Positions 26,051 to 34,090 of a stretch of 64,000 nucleotides of DNA are shown here, piece after piece. The stretch covers positions 1 to 64,000 of the forward strand of contig CAYJOD010000024.1 in assembly GCA_964371655.1 (NCBI GenBank). The letters run 5' to 3'. Source of the stretch: CAZGSN01 sp964371655 (GTDB taxonomy: Bacteria > Desulfobacterota > Binatia > HRBIN30). Under the pieces are notes generated by a model. It had not been told where the DNA came from. It searched no databases and saw nothing but the letters and a program-made list of their open reading frames with translations. Each line of letters starts with the position of its first letter. Position 1 is the first letter of the stretch. Both the position numbers and the translations under genes were made by a program.

Positions 26051-28333
26051 TCATGCAACGCCCTCGACGCGCGCCGGCACGTACTTGTGCCATGGCGTTC
26101 CCGCGAGCCAGTCGCGGTCTTCGGCGGCGGTCAGCTCATTGGGCGCGACGCCGGCGCTCGCGCCATCGACGTCGTCGACGCCGAGTCCGTTCGGCAGCGA
26201 CACGTGACCGGCCTGCATCATCTCGGAGATCTCGACGGCGACCTCGACCGTGGCGCGCTTCGTCGTCAGCCGTGCGTGGCCGCCGTCGCTGAGGCCGAGG
26301 CGCGCGGCGTCTTCCGGATTGATTCGCAGCGCGCCGTTCGCATCTTTCTTGCGCCATTCGGGATTGCGAAAGATCGTGTTCGCCGTGAACGAGCGCCGCT
26401 CGCCGGCGGAGAGGACGAAGGGAAACTCGGAATTGCAACCGGGAGGAATCTCAGTGCGCAGACCGGCTAGCTCCTCGAGCAGCTCCTCGATCGCAAGATT
26501 GATGCGCCCGCCGCGCAACCTACTCCAACTCGCTTCGGCTTCGTCGTCGGAGAAGACGACGCCCGAAGGGCTCGCGAGGATCGCTTCGAAGAGCTTCTCG
26601 CCGGGCTCGAAGCCGTCACCGGTGTAGCCCGCACGCCGCACAGAGTCCGGATTCTGCATGGCGAAGAGATGCGCCACGCCCCAGAGCGCGGCGGCCGAGG
26701 CCGCACCGTTGGGCAGCGTCGGTCCGAGGCTGCGGTAGAGCACCACGGGGATGACCGGAGCTAGCCGCGGATTTGCCGAGGTGGCGGCAAAGAAGGCCTC
26801 GGCAAACGCCGCCCGTCCGTGGGCCACCGCTTCCTTCAGCGGCGCGAGATCTTCGGCTGTGAGCGCGCCAAGCGCTTCGACCAAGCGCGCGTGGATCTCC
26901 GGCTCGGGCAGCGTGTTCGTGTTCGGCAGCGGCGCCAATAGCGGCTGCCGCAGGTGGAAGACATTGCGCGGGAAGTCGAAGTTGAAGAAGGTCGCCTCGT
27001 ACTTCTCGAACTGCGAAGGCGGCGGCAGGATGTAATGCGCCAGGCGCGCGGTCTCCGTCATGGCGACGTCGATGACGACCAGACACTCGAGGGTGCTCAG
27101 CGCTTCGCGCATGCGCTGGCTATCGGCAAGCGAGTGCGCCGGGTTACCACTCTCGACCACCATGGCGCGAAACCGCTTCGGGTGGTCGGTGAGGATTTCC
27201 TCCGGAATGACGTTGCACGGAACCAGGCCACCGATGATGCGCGCACCGGCGACCGGGCTCGTGCGCTCGCTGCGCACCTTGCCGTCGGCACCAACCGCAT
27301 CGCCCTTGCCCGAGAGCTTCACCAGGCTGGCGGGCGCATACTGGGCACCGGCTTTGCCGAAATTACCGCTCATCGCCCACAGCAGCTTCTCGAGGTAGCT
27401 GTTGAGCGTGGAGTGCAGGTTCATCTGCACGCCGAGATCCTCGAAAACCGCGACGCTCTTGGCGGCGGCAATGCGACGCACGGCGCGGCGAACAAGATCT
27501 TCGTCGACGCCGCAAATCGCGCAGTACGCCGCGACCGGAATGTCGCGCACCGCGGTCTCGACTTGATCCAGCCCGTACGTGTGCTCGGCAAGCCACGGTC
27601 GCGGCAGAAGGTCCTCCTGCACCAACACGGCAAGCATCGCCGCCAGCAACCAGGCGTCGGTGCCGGGCTTGGGCTGAAGGTGGAAGTCCGCCATTTGCGC
27701 GGTTTCGCTGCGGCGCGGGTCGACCACGATCATCGAGCGATTGGGATCCTTGGCGATCTCCTTCAGGACCACGCGCGCGCGCGGAATGCTGTGTGATTGC
27801 CACGGATTCTTGCCGATGAAGAGCGCGACCTCGGTGCGCTCGAACTCACCGCGCACCATCGTTCCCAGCATGCGACCGTTGACCCACATCTCTCCGGTCT
27901 TCTCCTGCGCCAGCGCGTTGGAGCGGTAGACCGAGCCCAGCGCTCGTAGGGTGGCGCTGCTGTACGCGCCGCCGAGGTGATTCCCCTGGCCGCCGCCGCC
28001 GTAATAGAAGATCGTGTCGCCGCCGTAGGTGTCGCGCACCGCGCCGAGCTTCTCGGCAACTTCGCGGATCGCCGTGTCCCAGTCGATCTCCTCGAAGCTG
28101 CCGTCGGCGCAGCGGCGGAGCGGCGCGGTGAGGCGATGGGGACCGTTCTGGTAGAAGTCGAGGCGGTGCGCCTTCTCGCAGGCGTAGCCCTGGGAAGCGG
28201 GATGCTCCTTGTCACCGCGAATCGTTTCGAAGCGGCGCCCGTCGGTGCCGCCGAGCTTCACCTCGATCCCGCAGTTGCACTCACACAGGATGCAAGCCGT
28301 CTTCTTCCAGATGTCCGTCGTCGTCTGGCTCAT
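26051..28333 (-). CDS. Molybdopterin-dependent oxidoreductase (formate-dehydrogenase-like)
   Basis: 760 residues of the bis-MGD (CISM/DMSO-reductase) superfamily. An N-terminal [4Fe-4S] motif has C14, C17 and C21 plus a fourth Cys in YACEKAHRL. The Mo-cofactor domains include FIGKNPWQSHSIPRARVVLKEIAKDP and MIVVDPRRSETAQMADFHLQPKPGTDAWLLAAML. The C-terminal molydop-binding domain starts around RSFTANTIFRNPEWRK. I see no Cys or Sec in the roughly 100-170 stretch where the metal ligand usually lies. The protein is a single subunit with no partner gene, no Tat signal, and is probably cytoplasmic. The substrate is unknown. ACGGAGG precedes ATG 28333. Confidence 0.88.
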   Translation of the reverse strand: MSQTTTDIWKKTACILCECNCGIEVKLGGTDGRRFETIRGDKEHPASQGYACEKAHRLDFYQNGPHRLTAPLRRCADGSFEEIDWDTAIREVAEKLGAVRDTYGGDTIFYYGGGGQGNHLGGAYSSATLRALGSVYRSNALAQEKTGEMWVNGRMLGTMVRGEFERTEVALFIGKNPWQSHSIPRARVVLKEIAKDPNRSMIVVDPRRSETAQMADFHLQPKPGTDAWLLAAMLAVLVQEDLLPRPWLAEHTYGLDQVETAVRDIPVAAYCAICGVDEDLVRRAVRRIAAAKSVAVFEDLGVQMNLHSTLNSYLEKLLWAMSGNFGKAGAQYAPASLVKLSGKGDAVGADGKVRSERTSPVAGARIIGGLVPCNVIPEEILTDHPKRFRAMVVESGNPAHSLADSQRMREALSTLECLVVIDVAMTETARLAHYILPPPSQFEKYEATFFNFDFPRNVFHLRQPLLAPLPNTNTLPEPEIHARLVEALGALTAEDLAPLKEAVAHGRAAFAEAFFAATSANPRLAPVIPVVLYRSLGPTLPNGAASAAALWGVAHLFAMQNPDSVRRAGYTGDGFEPGEKLFEAILASPSGVVFSDDEAEASWSRLRGGRINLAIEELLEELAGLRTEIPPGCNSEFPFVLSAGERRSFTANTIFRNPEWRKKDANGALRINPEDAARLGLSDGGHARLTTKRATVEVAVEISEMMQAGHVSLPNGLGVDDVDGASAGVAPNELTAAEDRDWLAGTPWHKYVPARVEGVA

Positions 28334-28342
28334 GCCGTCCTC

Positions 28343-28365
28343 CGTCAGTTCAACGATTGAACTGA
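28343..28365. promoter_or_regulatory. Perfect palindromic operator candidate
   Basis: GTCAGTTCAA, then CGA, then TTGAACTGAC: a 10-bp perfect inverted repeat with a three-base centre, 10 bp upstream of the molybdopterin oxidoreductase start. Its size and TTCAA/TTGAA half-sites fit winged-helix regulators (HxlR, ArsR or MarR types). The HxlR gene downstream in the same strand is the obvious candidate. Binding here would block the promoter or ribosome loading region. Confidence 0.6.
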
Positions 28366-28451
28366 CTCTGCCAAGCGAGCGGATGGATGTCTAGTAAGGT
28401 TGTCTGTGCCGGCACTCGCTTTGACGATCAGGCTCGACAAGCGTCAACACT

Positions 28452-28472
28452 GGCCGGCACAGCCGGCCCTAC
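28452..28472. repeat. Palindromic repeat GGCCGGCACAGCCGGCC, copy 1
   Basis: A 21-base string (GGCCGGCACAGCCGGCC followed by CTAC) identical to 29631-29651. The core GCCGGC-ACA-GCCGGC type palindrome could form a hairpin. The two copies flank the beta-barrel gene in the same orientation. Confidence 0.7.
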
Positions 28473-28536
28473 AGGAACTACGGGAAGAGGGAGGTGGATT
28501 GCGTTTGCGAGACTATTCCTGTGCCCGCGCCCTTGG

Positions 28537-29388
28537 TCAACGCGCCTCGACGACTCCGACGGCGGCGCCGACACCCCAATCGGCGCTGGCGTCTGTGAGT
28601 CCGACCGCAGCCGTCGGGCGAAGGATCAGGTCGACGGCCCCGAGCGGAATGCGAACATCGACACCGGGCTCGAACGCCAGGACATCCTGGTCGTCATCGC
28701 GGTCGATGCGCGAGCCCAAGAGCTCGCCGCGCACGCCGACTCGATCGTTGATCGCGTAGAAGAGCCCGACTCCATAGAACAGCACGTCGCTTGGATGGCG
28801 CGAATAGTAAGACCACGAATCGGAGCCCGTGAAGAACAAGTTGCCGACGTGAGCACGAACCTCGGTTGGCCCGATGATGGCGGCGGCGGTTGCGAATGGA
28901 GCGACGCCGAGCTCGCCGGCGCCGAGACCTTTGTCCTCGTCTCCACTGGGCAGAGACAGATCCAGGCCGCCGCCGACGTGAACGTACTCGGAACGGAAGA
29001 TGTACTTCCCGTACAGATTGATGTCCCCAAAGCCGTCTTCCTCGTCGTCGGCACAAATCGTCCTCCCGATGAAGGTCTCGCATGCCTTTCCATCGACATG
29101 CCGGTACGGAAGGAGCAGACCCGCCTCCCAGGAAGCGCCGCCGTAGGCGAGGGTTGGCTGGATCGTCACCGCGTCGGTGTCTTGAGAGGTCTGGTGTCCA
29201 AAGGGATTGGCTTCATCCTCAGAGTGCGTCGCCCCAACCGCGAGCTCGGCCCAGAATCCGTTGGCTGTGGTCGTGTCGAAGGCAAACCTGTCGAAGCTTC
29301 GCATCGGCAGCTCAGCCGCCAGTGCCGGCGCTACCGCGCTCGCCAGCAACTCGATCACGCCCAAAGCACAAGTCACCCAGTTCGGCAT
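28537..29388 (-). CDS. Secreted beta-barrel outer-membrane protein candidate
   Basis: 283 residues. Signal peptide 1-25 (MPNWVTCALGVIELLASAVAPALA then AE). The rest alternates short strands rich in Gly and aromatic residues: FWAELAVGATHSED, WEAGLLLPYRHVDG, DINLYGKYIFRSEYVHVGGGLDLSLPSGDED, VRGELLGSRIDRDDDQ, and ends in a strand with a terminal Arg. This pattern is typical of the phenol-degradation MetA-like transporter-type porins. Two Cys in ACETFIGRTIC may form a loop disulphide. GAGGAGG precedes ATG 29388. Its function as a porin is inference. Confidence 0.65.
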   Translation of the reverse strand: MPNWVTCALGVIELLASAVAPALAAELPMRSFDRFAFDTTTANGFWAELAVGATHSEDEANPFGHQTSQDTDAVTIQPTLAYGGASWEAGLLLPYRHVDGKACETFIGRTICADDEEDGFGDINLYGKYIFRSEYVHVGGGLDLSLPSGDEDKGLGAGELGVAPFATAAAIIGPTEVRAHVGNLFFTGSDSWSYYSRHPSDVLFYGVGLFYAINDRVGVRGELLGSRIDRDDDQDVLAFEPGVDVRIPLGAVDLILRPTAAVGLTDASADWGVGAAVGVVEAR

Positions 29389-29759
29389 GCGCGGGTACCT
29401 CCTCGACCGACATGTTCCACGCAACATGCCATCGACGCACCGCCTCCGCCGGTCGGGACTATGTTGGTCGCGGTTCGATCTCTGTACTCACACTGAGCAC
29501 GCCGGAAGGCGCCTCGTTTTGTGTACGCGATCGCCATACAGCCACGCGGTGGATCCAGCGCCCCCACCCTCCGAGATGCTCGAGCAAGGCGCGTAGGACC
29601 GGTTATACTGGCCGGTCGGGTGGAAAATACGGCCGGCACAGCCGGCCCTACTCGTTTTGCGTCCACGGCCGCCAAGGAGTAAACGCTGCGGAGCGCGGAG
29701 AAATGCGTGCCGGCGGCCCGGCGTGATCGACTGTTGACTGTGAACGATAGATGGCGTCT
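29389..29759. other. Gene-free stretch between barrel and cytochrome genes
   Basis: I see no convincing coding region here. It contains the promoter side of the barrel gene, the second GGCCGGCACAGCCGGCC copy at 29631-29651, a CCGGTTATACTGGCCGG hairpin just before it, and a GTTGACTGTGAACGATAG fragment near 29735 reminiscent of the hairpin arm at 8096. Confidence 0.6.
29631..29651. repeat. Palindromic repeat GGCCGGCACAGCCGGCC, copy 2
   Basis: Identical over 21 bases to 28452-28472 and in the same orientation. It lies upstream of the barrel gene on its template-distal side. Confidence 0.7.
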
Positions 29760-30218
29760 CTACTGCTTCTTCTCAGGCACGCGGAACTGGTCGTGACACG
29801 CCTTGCAGGTCGCAAACATTTTCTGCGCCGCATCGGGCACACCGTGGCCGGCTTTCGCCGCCGCGGCAAGATCCGCCGAAGCAGCGCCGAGCGCTTGCAC
29901 GTCGGACTCGAACTTATCCCAGTCCTGCCAGATCTCAGCCTTGGCGCGCGAATTCTCATGGGTGCTTCCCTTCGGAAAAAGAGCAAGCACCTTACCCGCC
30001 GCGGTATGAATCTCCGCCGCCGCCGGCCCGACCGGCTCGAAGTTGCCGGTCTTCATCGCGTCGCCGATGACCTTCGCATTCTTACCGACACCTTCCATCA
30101 ACTCGTGGCGGTCGCGGATCGGCCCGGCCGGCAGCATGTCTAAAGCCATGTGCGCGATGGCGACTCCGGATGCACTTAGAGCGAGCGCCACAGCACCTAC
30201 GAGAATTCGGACCTTCAT
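29760..30218 (-). CDS. Class II c-type cytochrome (cytochrome c'-like), periplasmic
   Basis: 152 residues. Signal peptide about 1-22. A four-helix-bundle composition follows, ending in the C-terminal haem site C138-KA-C141-H142 (ATCKACHDQFR), the hallmark of class II cytochromes c. RHELMEGVGKNAKVIGDAMKTG matches the first helix of the family. Such proteins carry electrons or bind NO. GGAGGT precedes ATG 30218. It is the second gene of a pair, 29 bp after the di-haem cytochrome gene. Confidence 0.9.
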   Translation of the reverse strand: MKVRILVGAVALALSASGVAIAHMALDMLPAGPIRDRHELMEGVGKNAKVIGDAMKTGNFEPVGPAAAEIHTAAGKVLALFPKGSTHENSRAKAEIWQDWDKFESDVQALGAASADLAAAAKAGHGVPDAAQKMFATCKACHDQFRVPEKKQ

Positions 30219-30247
30219 GTCTACCTCCATCATCAAGTTGCTGGCAG

Positions 30248-31129
30248 CTACTTGCCGCCGACGTCGTTGTCAATCGCCGCCACCGACTTCACGTACACGG
30301 CGATGTCGCGCAAGGCCGCAGCCGGTGCGTCCTTGTAACCTGGAGCCCCACCGTGACCGTCGACCATGGCAGCCATGAAGCCCTGAACATTATCGAAGTT
30401 CGGCAGCATGCCTCGCGTAAGAACATTGACGACGTCATCGACGTCCCATTCGCCGATGCCCGTCGCATGTGGCGTGATGTTGGGGACGGACTTGCCGCCA
30501 GGGCCAACGTCGCTACCGGCGAGGTACATCCTGGCGATCGGTACACCGAGACGGTTGCGCGGGGTGTGGCAATCGCCGCAGATGGCGACGTGATCGACGA
30601 GATAGCGCCCGCGCTCGGCACCCGCCGCCGGAGCACGGACTCGATGCACGGCCACGGGCGCAAACAGCAGGTGCCAAGCGCGGTAGGCGAGCCGCGCCAT
30701 CGGGACCTCTCCCTCGTGGGCGCGATTGCTGCGCTGGACCGGCTTCAAGCTACGCAGGAACGCGATCAGATCAGCAACGTCCGCGTCGGCCATGCCGGCG
30801 TACAGGTAGTACGGCATGAGCGGTGCTTCGGTGCCGCGCCCGCGCACGTAGCCACCGCGAAGCGCGTGGTCGATGTCTTCATCACTCCAGTTCCCGATTC
30901 CAGTCTGCGGATCGGGGGTGATGTTGGTTGCGAAGAACTTGCCGAACGGCGTGGCAATCTCCTCGCCGCCGGCACCAACCGGTCCCTCCTTTGAGGTGTG
31001 GCAGCCACAGCCGCCGGCAAGCGCGAAGATCACACGTCCCCGCTCGACATCACCGCCGGCATGCGCCAACATCGGGCCGGTAATGAGTGCGATCAACGCA
31101 GCGCCAACCCAAACCCCGCAGACGATCAT
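30248..31129 (-). CDS. Di-haem c-type cytochrome with an atypical first haem site
   Basis: 293 residues, signal peptide about 1-24, two cytochrome c domains of the dehydrogenase-associated kind (VERGRVIFALAGGC..., FATNITPDPQTGIGNWSDEDIDHALRGG; ERGRYLVDHVAICGDCHTPRN, PNITPHATGIGEWDVDDVVNVLTRG). The second site is a normal C184-GD-C187-H188. The first reads C41-G-C43-H44, one residue short of CxxCH, in an otherwise conserved GGxxCHTS-like context. M105 is a likely axial ligand of haem 1. It probably passes electrons in the periplasm together with the class II cytochrome downstream; no dehydrogenase gene is adjacent. Confidence 0.87.
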   Translation of the reverse strand: MIVCGVWVGAALIALITGPMLAHAGGDVERGRVIFALAGGCGCHTSKEGPVGAGGEEIATPFGKFFATNITPDPQTGIGNWSDEDIDHALRGGYVRGRGTEAPLMPYYLYAGMADADVADLIAFLRSLKPVQRSNRAHEGEVPMARLAYRAWHLLFAPVAVHRVRAPAAGAERGRYLVDHVAICGDCHTPRNRLGVPIARMYLAGSDVGPGGKSVPNITPHATGIGEWDVDDVVNVLTRGMLPNFDNVQGFMAAMVDGHGGAPGYKDAPAAALRDIAVYVKSVAAIDNDVGGK

Positions 31130-31270
31130 TGTGACAGGGGAGCATACTCCAACGCGTTTGGCGATGTGTGTCGACTCACCCCTTGCACCTCTAAATCCAA
31201 GCCAGTTGCGACAGCCTGTTTTTACTACCCCCTTGGCGCCCGAGCGCCGATAGACAGAAGGAGAATGGTC

Positions 31271-31915
31271 ATGCCGACGGTATTTGGAATCAACGCCTCA
31301 CCCTTTGTTCGTAAGGTGCGAGTGTTCTTGGCGGAGAAAGGCATCGCCTACAACCTCGACCCGGTGATCCCGGTCAACGTCTCCGACGACTTCAAGAAGA
31401 TGAGCCCACTCGGGAAGATCCCGGTATACCAAGACGGCGATAAGGTACTGCCGGACTCATCGGTCATTTGCGCCTACCTGGAGAAGATCCACCCACAGCC
31501 GCCACTCTATCCGTCCGACCCCTTCGAGTACGCGCGCGCTCTCTGGTTCGAAGAGTATGCGGACACCGCACTGGTGAACGTGTTCGGGCCAAAGATCTTC
31601 TTCCAGAAGGTCATCAACCCGGCATTCTTCGGAAAGCCAACCGATGAAGAGATCGTCAACAAGGCTGTGAACGAAGAGCTGCCGCCGTTGTTCAACTACC
31701 TCGAGAGCCAGATCAAGGGAGCGCATCTGGCGGGACCGAGCTTCTCGATTGCGGACATTGCCGTGGGCTCTCAGTTCGTCAACTTGCATCACGCCGGCTA
31801 CGGTGCCGCCCCGAAGCAATGGCCCAACCTGGCCAAGTACGTGGCAGCGATCCACGCGCGGCCATCGTTCAAAGCCCTGATCGACGAAGAGGCGCCGCAG
31901 TTCGCGAAGGGATAG
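31271..31915 (+). CDS. Glutathione S-transferase
   Basis: 214 residues. The N-terminal thioredoxin-fold domain (MPTVFGINASPFVRKVRVFLAEKGIAYNLDPV; the Ser in NASPFVRKV is the likely catalytic residue; KIPVYQDGDKVLPDSSVICAYLEK binds glutathione) and the C-terminal helical domain (HLAGPSFSIADIAVGSQFVN) are both intact. AAGGAG sits one base before the ATG at 31265 but seven before ATG 31271, so 31271 is preferred. It is followed at once by a G-rich repeat and a degraded second GST start. Confidence 0.92.
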   Translation: MPTVFGINASPFVRKVRVFLAEKGIAYNLDPVIPVNVSDDFKKMSPLGKIPVYQDGDKVLPDSSVICAYLEKIHPQPPLYPSDPFEYARALWFEEYADTALVNVFGPKIFFQKVINPAFFGKPTDEEIVNKAVNEELPPLFNYLESQIKGAHLAGPSFSIADIAVGSQFVNLHHAGYGAAPKQWPNLAKYVAAIHARPSFKALIDEEAPQFAKG

Positions 31916-31918
31916 GTT

Positions 31919-32003
31919 CTGGGGTTCGGGGGTTCGGGGGTTCGGGGGTTCGGGGGGTAAGACCCTTGGCCCCTTGACCCCTAACCCCTTGAACCCTTTC
32001 CCG
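31919..32003. repeat. G-run array (TTCGGGGG units) followed by C-rich heptads
   Basis: Five G-runs (4,5,5,5,6) separated by TTC at 31921-31957 form a textbook G-quadruplex pattern on the coding strand right after the GST stop. 31962-32003 is a C-rich partner (CCCTTGG, CCCCTTG, ACCCCTA, ACCCCTT, GAACCCT) that could pair with it instead. Confidence 0.85.
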
Positions 32004-32016
32004 GTGGAGAGACGCA

Positions 32017-32211
32017 ATGCACGGACCGGTACTCTGGCAATTTCGTTTCTCGCACTTCAACGAGAAAGCGCGCTGGGCTCTGGATCACAAGGGGATCGCG
32101 CATCGTTGTCGAAGCATCCGGCGTTTCAGTGGGGACTCGAAATGTTCCGGTGCCACCGCGGCAAGTCGGCGGAGGTGGTGTAGAGGTCGGCACCGACGAC
32201 GTTCCCCGCAA
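32017..32211 (+). pseudogene. Truncated glutathione S-transferase N-terminus
   Basis: MHGPVLWQFRFSHFNEKARWALDHKGIAHR is recognisable as the first strand, helix and turn of a GST thioredoxin-like domain. After about 32 residues the similarity stops and the frame runs into basic, family-unlike sequence ending at 32211. A second frame from 32129 (VPVPPRQVGGGGVEV) might be a shifted remnant. It directly follows an intact GST gene, suggesting a decayed tandem paralogue. Confidence 0.5.
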
Positions 32212-32273
32212 TGAGAGGAAGCCAAGTTCGCGAACGTCCGTTGGCTGCATCAGACCCGAGACAGCATCCACAA

Positions 32274-32780
32274 ATGCTCAACTGTCCAACCTGCCACCTA
32301 CCTATGAAGCGGACGCCACACGACCGAGTGTGGAAGTGCGAACGTTGCGGCAGCTGTGCGACCACACTTGCGGCGCTGCGGACCTTCTGTGAGCCGCGAG
32401 CGGTCCAGCACTTGTGGCAATGCGCATCGACAAACGCGCGGCCCGGTGGGCGTGCCTGCGCGGCGTGTCGAAACCCGATGCGACAGATCTCACTACAGTC
32501 CTACGTGCCCGGGTTGGTCCTCGATGTCTGCACGCCCTGCGAGCTCGTTTGGTTCGACCCCGGCGAGTTAGCCCAGCTGCCGAAACCGCGGCCGCTGTCA
32601 GCGCAGGGAGAGAAGCTGGTTGCGGGACTCGAGGAGGAACTGAAGAGCGAGCGACCAAACGTGGAATGGGTCGAGGCCCTCAACCTAGCGATGCCAGGGG
32701 GCGTTGCCGTGCATTTCGCTCCCCACTTGATCCGCGGGCTCATCGCTCTCCTACGCGCGATCGGAATACCCGGTGCCTGA
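32274..32780 (+). CDS. Zinc-ribbon protein (zf-TFIIB-like), function unknown
   Basis: 168 residues. Two zinc-ribbon knuckle pairs: CPTC (4-7) with CERCGSC, and CAAC with CTPCELVWFDPGEL, the last wording being typical of zf-TFIIB (PF13453-type) domains. A C-terminal amphipathic/hydrophobic tail (APHLIRGLIALLRAIG) might associate with membrane. A longer start at 32211 adds 21 residues without family character. It could act in nucleic-acid or protein interaction; there is no contextual clue. Confidence 0.65.
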   Translation: MLNCPTCHLPMKRTPHDRVWKCERCGSCATTLAALRTFCEPRAVQHLWQCASTNARPGGRACAACRNPMRQISLQSYVPGLVLDVCTPCELVWFDPGELAQLPKPRPLSAQGEKLVAGLEEELKSERPNVEWVEALNLAMPGGVAVHFAPHLIRGLIALLRAIGIPGA

Positions 32781-32837
32781 CTGCTTTGGAAAGAGAAGCC
32801 GGTGGAGCGCGTCATCTTGATAGCTCAGGCTCTCATC

Positions 32838-32909
32838 CCTTGGCGCCTTTGCGTCTTCGCGCGAGGTAATGCCAGATGGTTCTCGCGCCAAGACGCCAAG
32901 GCGCAAAGT
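32838..32909. repeat. CTTTGCGTCTTCGCG inverted heptad repeat
   Basis: CCTTGGCGCCTTTGCGTCTT (from 32838) faces CTCGCGCCAAGACGCCAAGG (from 32882); arms are complementary over about 26 bases with few mismatches, separated by about 15 bases. Units can be cut as 7-mers (GCGCCAA, GACGCCA, AGGCGCA). A shorter related string lies at about 6850-6870. The wording recurs between genes of many phyla. Confidence 0.7.
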
Positions 32910-33066
32910 GCTTGGTCAACGCTTGCGAAAAAGTGGGCATAGCGGCTCAGAGCCTGCCGGTCGCCTGTGATTCGCGGCTTGCCAGCGACAGCGAACGATT
33001 CCACCGGTGGCTTGACGACAAGCTGACTCTTGCGGCAAGCAGTCTCAGGACTTTCCGGGGGTGATC

Positions 33067-33768
33067 ATGAGCGACGGCAGCACAGGGTTACGAGAACTGG
33101 CCAAGAACATCTGGATCGCGGAGCGGGATCAGCGCTTCTACGGACTCGAGGTGGGGACGCGCATGACCGTGATGCGTCTCGCCAACGGGAGCCTGCTGCT
33201 GCACTCCCCGGTCGCGCTCGATCCCGGGCTGCGTCGCGAGCTCGATGCGCTCGGACCCGTCCGCTTTGTCGTGGCTCCGAATCGAGTCCACCACCTCTAC
33301 GCCGGCGCGGTGACGCAGGCCTATCCGGAGGCGCGCTTGTGGGTCGCGCCGGGACTCGAGCGCAAGCGTCCCGACCTAAAGTTTGTCGCGGTCCTCGGCG
33401 ACGAAGCGCCGGCCGAGTGGCGGGATGAAGTAGGTCAGACCTTCTTTCGTGGCCGCCCGTACGAGAACGAGGTCGTTTTCGTGCATCACCCGAGCCGTAC
33501 TCTCATCCTCTGCGATCTCGCCTTCAACATCGGGCCGCGGGCTGCCGGGCTAACGCGCTTGCTCATGAAGCTGATCCGCAGCTACGGCCGCTTCGGCCCG
33601 TCAAAGCTGGATCCATTGCTGGTCCGCGATCGCCAGGCGGCGCGCCAGAGTTTAGAGCGTATCCTCGCCTGGGACTTCGACCGCATCGTGGTCGCCCACG
33701 GCGAGGTACTCGAGAGCGGCGGCCACGAAGCCCTGCGCCAGGGCTACTCGTGGCTGCTCACGCCGTGA
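33067..33768 (+). CDS. DUF4336 protein, metallo-beta-lactamase-like fold
   Basis: 233 residues: LRELAKNIWIAERDQRFYGLEVGTRMTVMRLANGSLLLHSPVAL, then VRFVVAPNRVHHLYAGAVTQAYPEARLWVAPGLERKRPDL. This is the DUF4336 pattern, distantly MBL-like, with the HHLYAG segment at the position of the metal-binding loop. DLAFNIGPRAAGLTRLLMKL and VVAHGEVLES follow. No biochemical role is established for the family. Start ATG 33067 (a GTG at 33061 is possible). It is monocistronic, flanked by repeats. Confidence 0.75.
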   Translation: MSDGSTGLRELAKNIWIAERDQRFYGLEVGTRMTVMRLANGSLLLHSPVALDPGLRRELDALGPVRFVVAPNRVHHLYAGAVTQAYPEARLWVAPGLERKRPDLKFVAVLGDEAPAEWRDEVGQTFFRGRPYENEVVFVHHPSRTLILCDLAFNIGPRAAGLTRLLMKLIRSYGRFGPSKLDPLLVRDRQAARQSLERILAWDFDRIVVAHGEVLESGGHEALRQGYSWLLTP

Positions 33769-33794
33769 CGGAAAAATGGGAAGCTCGCAGACTG

Positions 33795-34000
33795 GGCAGG
33801 GACAAAGGGATCGAGGGGCAAAGGGATGTGATGTCAGCTCGCCCGCATTACTTGCGAGAGACGGTTAGTTCCTGATCGGGAAAGCCTTGGGCGGCGCGGA
33901 AAGGAAATGGAAAACCGGAAACAGCAAACCGGAAACCGGAAACGGATAAATTTGCCGGTTTTTCATCTCCGGTTTTCGGTTTCCTGTTTTTCATTTCTTC
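33795..34000. repeat. AAAGGGA heptads, then CCGGAAA-type inverted repeat copy 3
   Basis: 33795-33830 has G/A-rich 7-mers (CAAAGGG, ATCGAGG, GGCAAAG, GGATGTG). 33903-33950 (TGGAAAA, CCGGAAA, CAGCAAA, CCGGAAA twice) faces 33954-34000 (CCGGTTT, TTCATCT, CCGGTTT, TCGGTTT, CCTGTTT, TTCATTT). Together they take up most of the 322-bp gap 33769-34090 between convergent genes. Confidence 0.85.
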
Positions 34001-34090
34001 CTGTTCCGATCCGGCTCTGTCGGGTTAGCCGATCGCGAAACGATCCGCTGGTGCACGCGGCGCGCGGCGCGCATCGATCCCGTCACCGAC

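Noticed and set aside
31921..31960. tRNA-like GGTTCGG strings
   Set aside because: Simple G-run repeat; no cloverleaf possible.
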